Shown here piece by piece: positions 35,477 to 47,860 of a stretch of DNA of 64,000 nt. Source of the DNA: Sympetrum striolatum. Taxonomy: Eukaryota > Arthropoda > Insecta > Odonata > Libellulidae. Both the position numbers and the translations under genes were made by a program. Position 1 is the stretch's first letter, and the number at the start of each line of letters is the position of its first letter. Location of the stretch: assembly GCA_947579665.1 (NCBI GenBank), contig OX388350.1:42875393-42939392 (forward strand), in the 5' to 3' direction. The notes under the pieces are model-generated. The model searched no databases. It was not told where the DNA came from and saw only the letters and a program-made list of their open reading frames with translations.

Positions 35477-38400
35477 ACCAGCAATTCACCGGGAAAGAAC
35501 TACTTCCTTCTATTTTTTATACTTATTATCGCCCTTTCTCCTCAGAAAGTCCGCAATTCCTTCTCATTCTCACAGTTAAACGTGATGAATCTCAGCAGCA
35601 ATGGCGCGAAAGGCCACTCACGAAGTTAATATATAATTCAGCAAGCTGGACGAGATTCACCTCCTTACCACCAAGGCCATTCTTTTTCCGCGGTTGTTTA
35701 TTTACTTCTTCCGAGGAACCTTCTCTGCTATTCAATGGACATCATCATTCATCCGCTTTCGATTTCCTCCCCGAGTTAACTTGGGATGTATTTCATTCGG
35801 GATTAACTGATTTATCGCGCTGCGCGAATTGAGTCTCATTTATTCTTTATGGGAAATGCGGGCAAGGATTGGAGGAATGTTTTCTTCCGAGTTGGTTTTC
35901 TCCTGTTTGAGTATTAGAAGTTATGGTCTTCGTCCAAGCTAGGACAGAGAACTTTTACTTTTGTCGGTGGAAATAGGTTTAATATGGTACGTGCTTAATT
36001 TACTGCTGGGTGGCTTCTATTTCTTTTACATTTGAAGTCTCTTGCGGTAACTGCAACTGTACCAGAGGTGGGGAAATTGCTGCCATTTTTGGGAATCGCT
36101 GCATATCTTCCTGCACTTTTAAGAAATAGCTAAAATTCATAAATATATTTATTTATTTTAGCTGTAAATAGTCAGAACAGACAGAACGACCATCCGAAAA
36201 AATGTCTTTTATTTTAACCAGGGAATAAATTCGTTTTCCCTTAAAATTCCATAGACTGTTTGAACGTACGAGTATGCTATATTGCACTCGATTGTCGATC
36301 TACAGAGTCACATTTACTTCTCTTTCGTATTTATACGGTGTACTTTTCCTCTCATTATCTTAAGAATTTAAAATATTGATGGTGAAAGAGCTGATTTTTA
36401 TATACTTTTCTAGAAATATTTAAATGATTTAATTCAAATATCGTTGATTATTATAATTTTTACTTAAATCCTCATAACTAAGAGCTTTTAATATGAATGT
36501 ATTCTGAATTAGCAGGTCAGGTTCTGAATGCCTCGACAAGATTGTTAAAATCGATGATAAAACGTGCATGTCTGATATATATTAGATCATACTTATGTAT
36601 TTATGATTTGAGGTGTATAGTATACTAATATTAATAATAGTACTTATGTGTAACGTAATACAACCTTTGTTGGGTTTGCAGCCATAAGGATAAATTTCGG
36701 AAACTATTATGTAATACTTTTATTTGATAGTTTTCATTGAAAGATTGTCTTGATTTTAGAATATATTTCCCGAACTACCTTAGTAAAGATTATTTCTTAG
36801 TTTATTGGTAGTTTATTCGTGTTTTTAACTAAAGAGTTTTTTTCTATTGAACAACTTCAATGTGTACGTAGATATTGAGTTTTGGATATGGCATTACATT
36901 TTGAGTTATGATGGTAATGCCCTCCATTACGTTGATTTGAAGCGTATAAATGATTCTTTTATTTTATTTACACGAGTATTTTTATGTGTTTTTAGGAGTA
37001 TGAATACCCTAAGAGCTATCGAAGCCCTTGTGCATATCAAATTCTTTACACCTCTTTTTCCTGATGCTACTTTTAACTGCGGAGTTTGTATCGATCTTCA
37101 TTTTTCTCCTTTTTATTATCTTTCTCTTTTTATCACCTTCTTCACCACGATTGTTTCCTGAATTATTCAGCACGTTCTTTTCTAAAGATATCCGGATACC
37201 TCTACTTTCTCCGTTGTCCCCTAAATATAAATCCCGCCACTTGGAGTGGGTTTACCGCCCGAGACCTCTTATTGGCTGAGACTAGCGTTAAGGGTGGCGC
37301 TACCCAGGGTCACGTTTCACCTTCTTGAGACATCTCCTAACAGGGTTCCCCAGAATACATCAGCGGATTCTTATTTCTTTATTTGGGGACGTGATTTATT
37401 CCGAGTTTTCGCACGGCTGGATTCGCCATTCCGTGGAAATATAGGAGCCAAGATAGAGGGTGCTGCGATCAATTCTGCTCCTTTACATTTACGCGCGGTA
37501 TTTCTCCAACGTGAGCGGTCGTTCCAACGGGCCATTCTTTTCTTTATCAGAATGGGCCGAAGATGCCGGTTCTCGCGCTTGCTTATTTACTTCCCACAGG
37601 AAATACGACTAAAGCGGCTTTTATTTTTAATAATTGGGTTTAGCTTATTAAATTATAATAACGTGTTATTTCAAATACGTGAAGTTTACCTTTTATAGTT
37701 TTCATTTTTGTGTTATGATTTATTGGTTTGAATATTGTAATCTATCTCTTTTTTATATACATTAGTGCTTTAATGCGTTTAAAAGTGCATAATGTTTAGA
37801 TAATTGTGCTAAGAAAATTATAATTATATTATTAATTATAAATTATTATAAATTATTAAATTATGATAATTATGCTAAGTAAATTATACACGGTAAGGTA
37901 TCAATTCAAAGTCAGTTGTCTGTTTTGCTTCTCATCGAATTCAAGTGAGCGAATTGCGAATTTTATGCTTCAGGAATAACTGTAACTAAACCCTTTAAAT
38001 GGTGCATTTTATGAAGAAGGAATTTAGAAAATGAAGTCCGTTTTGCTCCTCACTGGTTTTAGAATCGGAAATGTGTCGTAATTATTTAAATATTAATTTC
38101 GGGAATATAAACTGTTAGTTATATGTCTTATTAGCTCTTTTATTAGAATTCATTTATGTAAGAGGAGAGTTTCTCTATCCTTTGAGTATCAAGCCTATAT
38201 AATAATTTTACGAGTATAAATATAATCTTGTTTGTATATCAAGTAAATTTGAATGCATCGTATATACTTCTGTAACTGGAATTATTTTGTTACAAATTTA
38301 TCTCTGAACCTTTTCTTACATGTATTAGAGCAGTAATGTTTTTATAAAGATTCACGTATGCCGTTTGTGGATTTGCAACATGACGATTAAGACGTTGAAT

Positions 38401-41400
38401 AAAACTAATACTTGATGCCGCACTGTTTAATAACTTACTAGTACTCGTGTGGATTGATGATAATTTTATCTTTGTTTTATTCAAATATTTGTGGTATTAT
38501 TTTAAGCGTGTGTGGTTATGCTCCAAAAAAGCAAGTGAAAAATAAGTTGATGTAAAAGTTGAAAAGCTATGTGAAAGACTGCGATTAAATGTTTTATAGT
38601 AATTGAAAGCCACAAAGAAGATTATCCAAATTGGAAAGATTCGATTTCCAATGGTAATATTTTATTTAGAATATATTTCTATTTGAAATTTATCTTGGGA
38701 AAAAAGCTAATGAAAATGTATTCTAGACAAAACAAAACATTTTTAATTTGTGTTTGTTTTTCTACCCTGATATGTTATGATATCGTTGTATGCATAATTT
38801 AGAAAAGCTATCTTGCTCTATAAATCCAAATTCTCGGAATGATAGTCTTTTTTAGTTTCACGGGTAAGCTTCAGTTAGTAGTCTGTCAATACGGTTGTGA
38901 TCACACATACTTATGTAGGAAAGATTTAATAGATTGTTTTTATAACCTTTCATCTTAAATTAAATCAATTTGAATTCATTGTATGTATATCTGTAACTGA
39001 CATTATTTTGCCTTAAAAACTTCCTCTCTACCTTCGCGTTTCATTTACATCTTTAGAGCAACTTATTCAAGTTCTTCCACCCTAATTCTTTTTCTCAATG
39101 AAATTCTTTCGTATTCTCGTTCATTTTACAGCTTTGCATTCGCTGTAATTTGTCAAGCGATGCGTAAACAGGAAAATTTCGCGTATGAGAACAGTTTATT
39201 ATCTTTAACCATCGACCCCGGAGTTTATTGTGTTCACGTAAACAAAACCTTTGACTAGCTCTCGGAAAACATTTTTGCAAATGTTTGCGTGCATGTTTCC
39301 AGTCTCATAGTTTCTTTCGCCTCAGTTATTGCGGCCTGTTGAAGTTTTTTCTCTCCTCGGTCGGGAAAAGAATGAGTATTCACACGGAATAATGAACCGC
39401 TCTCCCAAATCCTCTGTCATTTGTAAATTGAATCTTTAATAATTACAATTCCCTTAAAAATTTGAATTCTTTCGGCAATTTGAGTTCTCATCCACTTGTA
39501 TCGTATACTAAAGAGTTGGTTTCTTTCGATTAATTTATGGGACTCATAGGTTTTTCATGATTGAGCAATTTTTATATCGATAATTCGGTGAATGGTTTTC
39601 AGGAAAAGGTTTGATGCTCAAAAAGTCTTTTGGAAATTTCAGTGTGAGAAGAGAGGTTCTACAAAAATGGCGCGTTTTCATGGCCAACGAAGCAAATTAA
39701 GTGAAGCACTTTCCGCCTCGTATTCATTCAGAAATCCACTCGTATTTCTGCTTTATGGTCGTTCCATTTCGAAGTCGTTCTCCACGGAAATCAGTATCAA
39801 CACTGTTCATACGGGACGTTATACTTTGAAGGAGTTCTTAATTGGCAAATATTTAAAAATAAGAACGTCTTTATGTATAATTCGCCCTCTCTTTTCTCGG
39901 AACCTTTCCTTTTTACTCAACTGCTCCTCTCTAATTGACGCGGTTGCTAGCTAACGAAATATCTCCCCGATGAATGCATGCTCGAGGAGGTTTAAAACAG
40001 AAAGCTCTCCGTATCCCTTCCGAGTTGTTTTTCCGACGTCCGCGCTAAAAAATGAAAGTCGGTCGGCTATAAAAAGGTCCTTTTTCCTCAGAGATGGGGA
40101 AATAGGACAGAAACGTCGGATTTTTATCGCCGTTTGAGGCTTTACTGGTCCCTTACACCGCTCCCTTTCCTCGTGTTTGTTTCGCAGGTTGGAAATTAAA
40201 AGGGATTCGGGAGGAATTGTTTCCTTTTACTCCTCCGACTGCCAAGGGCTATTCTCCCGGAGTGTCTGTACTGCGTGTCTGCGAGACGTACTATTGTGTC
40301 TCTATTCTCCTTGAATGTCTGCCTCCCACGCTGTTACGTAATATTCGGAATCGGCCGATCTTAAAGGTCTTGGCTCGAGTTTTTCATTAACCTAATTTCT
40401 TATATTTAATTTGCAATAAACAATTGATTAAACAAATCTATAAAGGCGGATTCCATAAAATTACTAGACAATGAAATCAGTTAAAGCTTTCAAATAATCT
40501 AATTATCACATTTTTATTTTCTTACAAAAGTGCAGCATTTTACTAGTATGTCAAAACTAGATATGATATATTGAGATTCTTATTCTTTCTATGTTTTACT
40601 TATCTGTCAAAGGTAGAAGTGATTTCTTGAAAATTATATTTTTCCGATAGTTAAGAACTAAGCAATCTTGAAAATAATTTAAATAGAACTACAGATATCG
40701 TCAGTATTGTCTTGAATTCTTCCAATCTGTTCAACACCAATCTTCAATATAATGGAAAATTTTCTCTTCATCGAGTTTCTTTGTTGAATTACAGATTCCT
40801 TATTTTCAATTCTTCTATGTTTGCATTTCGTATAAAAGGTTTTTCGAATTACGCCTCTCAAAAAAGTGGAAATGGCTGCATACGTAACTAAAAATTGACT
40901 ATCTATTTGTATTATAGAAGTGACTAATATTGGATAAGTAAGGATATCTATGTATTCATACTAGAAAATGATCAGTATGATATTGAGATATACAATTCGT
41001 AAAATGTTCCTGGATCGGATCTGAGACTGAGTGGGTTTGATTTTTTGATCTCTTTTTAATATATATTTTGGACCTAAAAAAGAAAACTCATTTGTAACCA
41101 TTCTTTTAATCTTATTTGATTTTGTATATTCATCTCAATCCTTTATCCATTTATTATCTCTCATTTTTCTTACTTTTACGCATGAAGCATTTGTTAGATG
41201 TCGTTTCCATTCGGATACTCCAGACTGCGAGAGAGTCATGTCACTAATGTATTCGAAGACAAGTAAATCCATTTGTTTCGCCCTTGTTCATCGCGTTTCA
41301 TTGTCGTTTTCCTACTCGGTGAAGAGTGACAAAAAGTGGCCCTGGTGGTTTCAGATTGTGTCTAGAATTACCGTGGAAGAGTGAGTCGTACGTGACAATG

Positions 41401-42378
41401 TGTGGCTTTCTAAACTGTGACACTATCTGTATCCTTTAGAATCCCCGCGAAGTTCTCTTCCAATTCCCTCAGATGTGTGGGTTTTATTCGCGACACTTTG
41501 TAAAAGGCCTTTCTCATTCCTTCCACTTGGGTTTCCTTTGCTGACAAAGCTTTTACATTTGCTCGAAAAGAGAAATGCACACTAGCACATTACTGAGCAA
41601 TATTAGCGTGTAACCAACTAGAGCCACATGGTGAAGATGCAAACGGGAACTTAATCTTTATGTTGCTTAAAATATAGATTGGATTGATTCGTAGTACATA
41701 TTTCTTTATGAGGATTATCGCCGCAGTTAGATATAAGTCACAGTTGTAGTTGGTATAAAATTTTAGGCATGTACGTTTATGATAATGTACAATTAAAAAC
41801 AACATAGTCTCCCAAGCAAGATTTGTCAGGGTTCCTGACTCCGTTGCGGTTCAGGGGCACACATAGTTCCCACCGTACATCACCCTACCAGGCAGTCCCC
41901 TGCTTCCCTCACATTTTGTCTTTAATTAACCTCAATTATTTTGTAATTACAATTCTTTCGCACTGCATTAGAATTTTACATTTTTTCTTAAAAGATTTTG
42001 AATTTTTAGTAAAGGGCTTAAAGAGCGATCCAGGTAACTCAGTCCACTCGACTATGCCTCTATTAAAAAATGAATATTATGCTATATTGGTTCTTTGTGG
42101 CCTTTTTGTATCTAAAGCTTTTATGAATTCTTAAAATTATTGTTAAATATAGATGCTGTAAGTAGTGCTTGTAGGTTCTTATCTAAATCTAGGCTTAAAT
42201 GGAAATTATTGTACTTTTATTATTATATTGGCACAAATGTTGTTCGAATTGATTGTGAAATAAGTTAACGTCGCCACCTGTCCTTGCGACTAATTGCGAC
42301 GGAATTGTTAAATAAATTAATTGCTGTCGATTTTTAATCTTGATTTTCGTGCCAATTTTATCGGCAGAATTTGCTGAA
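35477..42378. other. Unassigned DNA, longest stretch without recognised elements
   Basis: About 6.9 kb. Pyrimidine-rich segments at about 35500-35780 and 37070-37230 carry overlapping low-complexity ORFs (139 codons at 35413-35832, 104 at 36847-37161, 150 at 37246-37698). The 150-codon frame lies in GC-richer DNA but shows no domain or signal. AT-only runs built from ATTATAA units occur at about 37815-37880. A GC-richer patch is at about 39960-40330. No repeat termini or tRNA recognised. Confidence 0.4.
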
Positions 42379-42380
42379 TA

Positions 42381-42550
42381 TAGTGAAATCTTGGTCTTTC
42401 GTTTTTTATCAGACCCAGGGAAATAGGCTCTAGATGGGGAAACACTAAGGTGCGAAAAACAGTGGGTGCAGTTGCTGTTAGAACCACAGAATTTAAATCT
42501 AAGAGCCGAGAGAACGTTAGAAACGATAACGTTAAATCGGGATTTCACTG
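42381..42550. mobile_element. Pogo/Tigger-type MITE, 170 bp
   Basis: Flanked by TA at 42379-42380 and 42551-42552. The left end is TAGTGAAATCTTGGTC and the right end, reversed and complemented, is CAGTGAAATCCCGATT; CAGTGAAATCCCG-like ends with TA duplications are typical of pogo/Tigger-derived miniature elements. Termini are imperfect, so the copy is old. The interior is non-coding; a 117-codon minus ORF crosses it by chance. Confidence 0.6.
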
Positions 42551-43504
42551 TATTTTATTCAATTCAGCTCAGTTCTATCAGACCTGTCTCTTGTAAAGTG
42601 TATAGAATGAAGGCGTTTAATAGTTCTATTGTAGCTAATATTCCTGTAGTTCTGAGAGTTTTTCTTCGTCTTTTAAAGGAACTCATTACTTATGGTCCCC
42701 AGTTCATACTCCATGCTTCTATACACTACAGAATGGATTTAAATTTTGTAAGGAGGGAAAACAATGGAACCATAAGACATTTTCATTAAATTCTATATGA
42801 AATCCCATTAAATTATAAAGTACGTCAAAGAATTAGGGTTTACGAGCACACAGTAAAATCATAAGTATTTTACATTATGCTATACGCCCGGAGCTTACTT
42901 ACCCGCTAAGGATTTTAATAAATGTATAAAAATTCAGATTCTTTTCCTTCCTAAATTTAGAAATATAAAAAAATGTTATTCCGAGAAAGTTTAATGCCCT
43001 CTCCGTTTCCATTCGTACAGAAATAGAACAGCTGGTCCATTGTTGCTTTAATGGAATTTCATCCATTCAATCTCCTTTCTTTATCGTTGGAGTTTCATCT
43101 TTTCTTCTTTTTTATTATTAGAATTTTTCAATTATCTGCCTCATAATTTCCTCTCAATGCAGTAAATATAAGTATCCTCTATCATAAAGACTTCCAACTG
43201 AGCAATTCATGTACCAACTTTGGTACCTTATTTCTTCAATCACGCTGCCGGAAAGGGTCACAATAGGATCAGCTATGACGGATAGTTACCAACTTTTGAG
43301 CATTTTAAAAATTTATGTGGTTGATTGCCACATAAAGAGGGATGTAATATTTTTATTGAAAAATGTAATACTGGCAATATCCTATAAGCATTCTTGTCAA
43401 CTCAGCGCCTTTCTTCTTGGAGTTTGTCAAGTATAAAGATTTTTAGCCTGCGGGAAAATGTAGAAAGTTTGCGAATTACTTAGTAATAGAATCACATACT
43501 AAAT
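42551..43504. other. Unassigned AT-rich DNA
   Basis: Between the pogo-type MITE and the long inverted-repeat structure. Short ORFs only (75 codons at 43209-43436). The last bases (CTAAAT) adjoin the inverted repeat. Confidence 0.4.
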
Positions 43505-44099
43505 AGTGGAGGCAGAATAGGTTCAACTTATCCTTTTTGGTTTATCAAGCTGAAAATTGGTGGAGATGTTCTTTGAACAGCCAAAAGCAAAATCCCAAAA
43601 ATCCCAAAAAATCCCAATTGGGCAACATGCCTAAATATTTAAACAAAAGTCGCCATCTTGGATTTTCGACCTTGCATCATATTGAACGGTATATCTCCGT
43701 ATCTAATGGTGATAAAGATACACGGTTTGATTTAAACTACTTACTAAAGTGTAAACTAGACCCATGGTATTTTATATTGAAAGAAAAATAAGTAAATATA
43801 AAGCTACACACGAAAAACAACTCGTCTTAGGGTAGCTATAATGGGAAAGTCAGCGTTAAATGTCGATTTTCGACCTTTTATTATCATTAAATCAAAAAAT
43901 ATATCGAAATAAAAGTTGTAGAACACATCAAAAGGCTTCAGAATGTTTTATTATAATCTCCGTAGTCCAAAAATTGTAGCTTCTACGAAGCGCCAAACAC
44001 GTTCGCACACTCAGTAGACGACCTCTAACGCGGAGCGCTTATGTGCGGGTTTCCAGCAAAACACCGATTATAATGCCGGAAAGTATATTCTTATTCCTA
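43505..44099 (+). repeat. Left long inverted repeat
   Basis: About 595 bp, matched by the reverse complement of 47256-47860. The outer end is AGTGGAGGCA; the inner end is at ...TTATTCCTA. By eye only about 15-20 differences plus small indels separate the arms, concentrated near 43846-43861, 44039-44060 and the outermost 20 bp. An 84-codon ORF at 43537-43791 exists in this arm and a 64-codon version in the other; the shared protein portion is identical, which reflects DNA identity and is not evidence of selection. Confidence 0.9.
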
Positions 44100-44375
44100 C
44101 AAGTAAATAATTTTACTAATAAAATATTTAAGCGTTTAATAATTATAAATTAGTAAGATAAAATTTAATAAAAGGAAAGATAACCCATTAATTTGGACGA
44201 ATGTTTTTCTTGATGTTTGCATCCTCGGGCGAGTTTTCAATTTGGCTAGAATGAGGTAAGATATCGAAATGCGGAGTAATGTCGTCTTCTTATTCCTCAT
44301 TCATTTCATCTAAATCGTTCGGATCCGAACCATACCAAAATCAAAGACCGGATCGTTTCCACAGCCGTTTCTTCA

Positions 44376-44799
44376 TTGTCCAAAACCACGCTTTTGCAAA
44401 TAGAACACACAACCTCCACTGAAGTAGCCATGCTTATACGTGAATGGAACCCACACCACAAAGAAACATACAGCACTTACAAGTCACAAACCCAAGCCTA
44501 TGCTAGGCATTCAAAACTCAAAGGAACGCTAAGAACTACGCCCAAACTCATTCTAGGAACTAAAAAAAAACGAATAAATGCCAAATAATGAAACTAAAAG
44601 CTGCGCAGCAGTCATTTTCCGGTCTGAACGAGTTCTTGATTCCAAAAATGGAATCATCCTGCGTAGAATTCCTTTGGAATCCCTTTATCCCACTGAATGG
44701 GCTTGCTTTGATGATAAGGTGAGAACATTTGCCAGTGAGATCTGTTTTAAGAAGTTAAATACCCTCCGCGATAAACTCACCAGATTATCCCAGAAGTAA
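44376..44799 (+). pseudogene. Penelope-like element, N-terminal fragments
   Basis: Two short frames, 44376-44588 and 44578-44799, lie just upstream of the RT fragments and read in the same direction. They encode a K/T-rich segment (PHHKETYSTYKSQTQAYARH) and one ending FASEICFKKLNTLRDKLTRL, which resembles the N-terminal helical region of Penelope-type proteins. Assignment rests on position and orientation more than on motif; sequence between 44800 and 45130 is stop-rich. Confidence 0.5.
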
Positions 44800-45129
44800 T
44801 TACGCAGGATGATTCCACCTGCCACCGATTTTCCTCAAAACTCCCCTTCACAGAGCATGTATTTTACCAGTGAGTGAAAAACCTATCCTACGTTAACTTT
44901 TCTGATAATTAAGTCAACTTCCTATCAAAAGGCCTGAATTTTAATTCTAGCCATTATAACGGTAACGATTTTAAGAATCTGATAGCTGATTGTGAATATA
45001 TTTTCAACCATCAAGGGAATGATCGTTCCTTAAAACATAACTTCTCCCATACCATCACTTCAAATCTGAAAAATCTAGTGTTGCCTTCTTACTTCCCCGT
45101 AAACTTACTTCCCAGAAAACCTTACTTAG

Positions 45130-45960
45130 CATCATGAATACTGTGGAACGTGAAAATCTCGTTATTTCCAAAGCCGACAAAGGAAAGTGCATTGTCATAA
45201 TAGACAAAAGTAATTACACTCAAAAAGTACAAACCTTCATAGAAGACAACCATATATTGAAAATCAACGACCCTACCAACGAACTAAATAAAAAGAAATA
45301 GTGAAAAAGTGTACAACTGTGCTAAAACCCAAGGATTATTATAAAATAATTAATCCAAATCCTCTTCCTCCACGATTATACGCTCTCTTAAAGTTACATA
45401 AACTTGATATCCCCATCCGCCCAGTTATTTCATGTGTTTCCTCCCCAACTCACAAACTGGCCTCTATAGTGAATGAACTTAATTAAAACTTAACCCTGTT
45501 TTCACCTAGATATGGTATCCGAAACTCCATCGACCTTGCTAATAGACTAAAAAATTTGAAATTATATACAAACTAAAAAATTGTTTTTTTGATGTTAATA
45601 ACATATTTACAAAAATCGCTAGGAAAGAGGTGTTGCTGCTGTTGGAAAAATTATTGTACGACAAAAACTTGGACAGAAATGTTGTTCACGATATTTTACT
45701 GTTAACAGATTTATGTATTTCGCAGAATTAGTTTTGTTTGAAAAATCTTTTTTTAATCAACCCGATGGTCTAGCGATGGGGTCTCCCCTCTCGCCAATTT
45801 TAGCCGAAATATTTTTAGATAATTTTGAGAATAATTTATTTACAAATTCCCAGAATGTGACGAAAACTCGTTATCTTGTGGTTGAGATTATTGAGATATG
45901 TTGACGATGTCCTTTGTATTTGGAATGGATCCCACAGACAGTTGAATAGCTGTCACACCT
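45130..45960 (+). pseudogene. Penelope-like reverse transcriptase, broken
   Basis: Telomerase-related RT of Penelope-like elements, in several frames with stops and shifts. In order: ERENLVISKADKGKCIVIID (about 45148-45207, the ADKG motif), then after a TAG at 45298-45300 the frame LPPRLYALLKLHK and PIRPVISCVSSPTHKLA (45361-45470), then FNQPDGLAMGSPLSPILAEI (about 45752-45811), and the catalytic YVDD at 45897-45908 in a third frame followed by VLCIWNG. PRLYGLPKxHK, MGSPLSP and YxDD are hallmark Penelope RT motifs. At least three disruptions make it inactive. Confidence 0.85.
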
Positions 45961-46320
45961 AAACTAACAGCACAGTAAAATCAGATTTTCTTTAGAAATA
46001 AAGAACAACAACAATTTGAATTTCCTATACTTAACCCTCTCAAAGAATGCAGATTAAATTGAATTTTCTATCTATCGAAAACCGACTTATACGAACCACA
46101 CAATTCATGCAACCTCTAATCATCCAGTCACACATAAACACGCTGCTTTTCATAGTTTTATTCATCGCCTCTTAAATATCCCTCTCTCTCCATCAAACGT
46201 TTCTCGGGAACTAAAAACCACAAAATGCATCGCTCGTTCTAATGGTTATTCTGATAAACTTATAGATACCATACTTTCACATGGACAAAGAAAACAAAAC
46301 ATTTTCAGGATATACCCCGA

Positions 46321-46917
46321 TTGCTCCATTTCCACGGAAGTACAACGTTGGGGGAAACTACCTTTCCTTGGCTACATCAGTTATCATCTTGCCAATTTCT
46401 TAAATGCTCTAACATCAGACCCGCTTTCTATACAACGCAGAACATAGGAAAAACTATTTTAAACAATAAAGATAAATTCGATAAAACACGCAAATCTGGT
46501 GTATATAAATTAAATTGTAAAGACTGTAATGCAATAAACATAGGCCAAACCAGTAGAGATTTACACATTCGAACAAAAGAACATAAACAGTCTTTCCTCA
46601 ATGGTTCTAGTGCCTCACATTTCGCTAAACATTTACTCGACAATAAACATCATTCAGACTTTACCAACACCCTACTCCATACCCATTCTCAAGGAAATAA
46701 GCTAAACGACCTGGAGGAATTAGAAATTTTACATCATAATTATACGCTAACTAACATTCACCTCTTTCCAAACCACTCCCTACTTTTATCAACTGTTTGC
46801 CTCCTCCCGCTGCTTCCCTCACCTAATATCCTTAACCCTTCCTCCCCTCTCAGACCTTGCTTGCTCATTGGCCATTGTTTTGTATATATTCACTGCAGTT
46901 GTGGTCTCTTTACCTGA
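46321..46917 (+). pseudogene. Penelope-like GIY-YIG endonuclease domain
   Basis: C-terminal endonuclease that nicks target DNA. A 198-codon open frame: KSGVYKLNCKDCNAINIGQT (residues 58-77) has the GIY motif as GVY (60-62), the paired Cys (66, 69) and the YIG motif as NIG (73-75), then R79, R84, E87 and H88 in SRDLHIRTKEH, and H100/H104 in the ASHFAKHLLD segment. CxxC plus GIY-YIG plus the RxxEH block is the usual arrangement for Penelope-like elements. The first Tyr of YIG is Asn, so activity is doubtful even before counting the broken RT upstream. This domain is the best-preserved part of the element. It ends in TGA within a few bases of the hammerhead-like motif. Confidence 0.85.
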
Positions 46918-46945
46918 TGATGGACGGAATTTCCTGAAACCGATC
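46914..46945 (+). ncRNA. Hammerhead-like motif after the Penelope-like ORF
   Basis: CTGATGA overlaps the stop codon of the endonuclease frame, then GGA...TCC can form a short helix II, then GAAAC and CGATC with an AUC site. Hammerhead motifs in terminal regions are known for Penelope-like elements. Helix I is not obvious; self-cleavage is untested. It is followed by an AT-rich tail (46946-47255) and then the right inverted repeat. Confidence 0.5.
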
Positions 46946-47255
46946 GTGTATTAAAACTCAAGTAGAATTTTCGACATAGTGTTTTTTATTTCTATTCTTA
47001 TGTTGGTTTATTGTTGTTAGTGTTTAGAAAGGTTTTATATTATTTTCCTTCGACAGTATTAATTCTTCCGGTTATATTTCCACTTTATAGTCGTTAGCTT
47101 GTAATTTTTTATCCTTTTATATTATTGCCTTATTTTTTTATAATCATTTTCGTTAGTTTTCCATTTGGGAAAATATTTGGTTAATTCTTTGAATAGTTAT
47201 ATTATAGTCATAGCAATTCAATAGCATATAATATAACATAAGAATATAAGGAATA

Positions 47256-47860
47256 TAGGAATAAGAATATACTTTCCGGCATTATAATCGGTGTTTTGAT
47301 GGATACTCGCACATAGGCGCTCCGCGTTAGAGGTCGTCTACTGAGTGTGCGAACGTGTTTGGCGCTTCGTAGAAGCTACAATTTTTGGACTACGGAGATT
47401 ATAATAAAACATTCTGAAGCCTTTTGATGTGTTCTACAACTTTTATTTCGATATATTTTTTGATTTAATGATAATAAAAGGTCGAAAATCGACATTTAAC
47501 GCTGATTTACACGTTAAAGCTACCCTAAGACGAGTTGTTTTTCGTGTGTAGCTTTATATTTACTCATTTTTCTTTCAATATAAAATACTATGGGTCTAGT
47601 TTACACTTTAGTAAGTAGTTTAAATCAAACCGTGTATCTTTATCACCATTAGATACGGAGATATACCGTTCAATATGATGCAAGGTCGAAAATCCAAGAT
47701 GGCGACTTTTGTTTAAATATTTAGGCATGTTGCCCAATTGGGATTTTTTGGGATTTTTGGGATTTTGCTTTTGGCTGTTCAAAGAACATCTTCACCAATT
47801 TTCAGCTTGATAAACCAAAAAGGATAAGTTGAGCCTTTTCTTGCCTAAAATGCCTCCACT
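47256..47860 (-). repeat. Right long inverted repeat
   Basis: About 605 bp, the inverted partner of 43505-44099. The inner start is TAGGAATAAGAATATACTTT; the outer end is TGCCTCCACT at 47851-47860. A short insertion near the outer end makes it slightly longer than the left arm. Contains the 64-codon minus ORF 47588-47782, the counterpart of the left-arm ORF. Confidence 0.9.

Larger units (their letters stand above)
43505..47860. mobile_element. 4.36-kb composite: Penelope-like element inside long inverted repeats
   Basis: Two inverted repeats of about 600 bp enclose about 3.15 kb that encodes a decayed Penelope-like RT/GIY-YIG protein. The outer termini are AGTGGAGGCA and its complement. Flanking bases CTAAAT (left) and AAAAAT (right) match at four of six positions, a weak hint of a six-base target duplication. 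Either a long-TIR DNA element (AGT ends and six-base duplications are known for Polinton/Maverick elements) was invaded by a Penelope-like element, or the arms are the element's own terminal repeats in inverted orientation, which Penelope-like elements can have. No Polinton gene (PolB, integrase, capsid) is present. Confidence 0.7.

Noticed and set aside
37246..37698. 150-codon ORF as a gene
   Set aside because: No recognisable motif, signal or homologous neighbour; located in a GC-richer patch where long frames are expected.
43537..43791. 84-codon ORF in the left inverted repeat as a gene
   Set aside because: Its counterpart in the right arm is preserved only because the arms are nearly identical; no domain and no independent sign of selection.
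43505..47860. Complete Polinton/Maverick element
   Set aside because: Ends and possible six-base duplication are suggestive, but no polymerase, integrase, ATPase or capsid sequence is present and the interior is Penelope-like.
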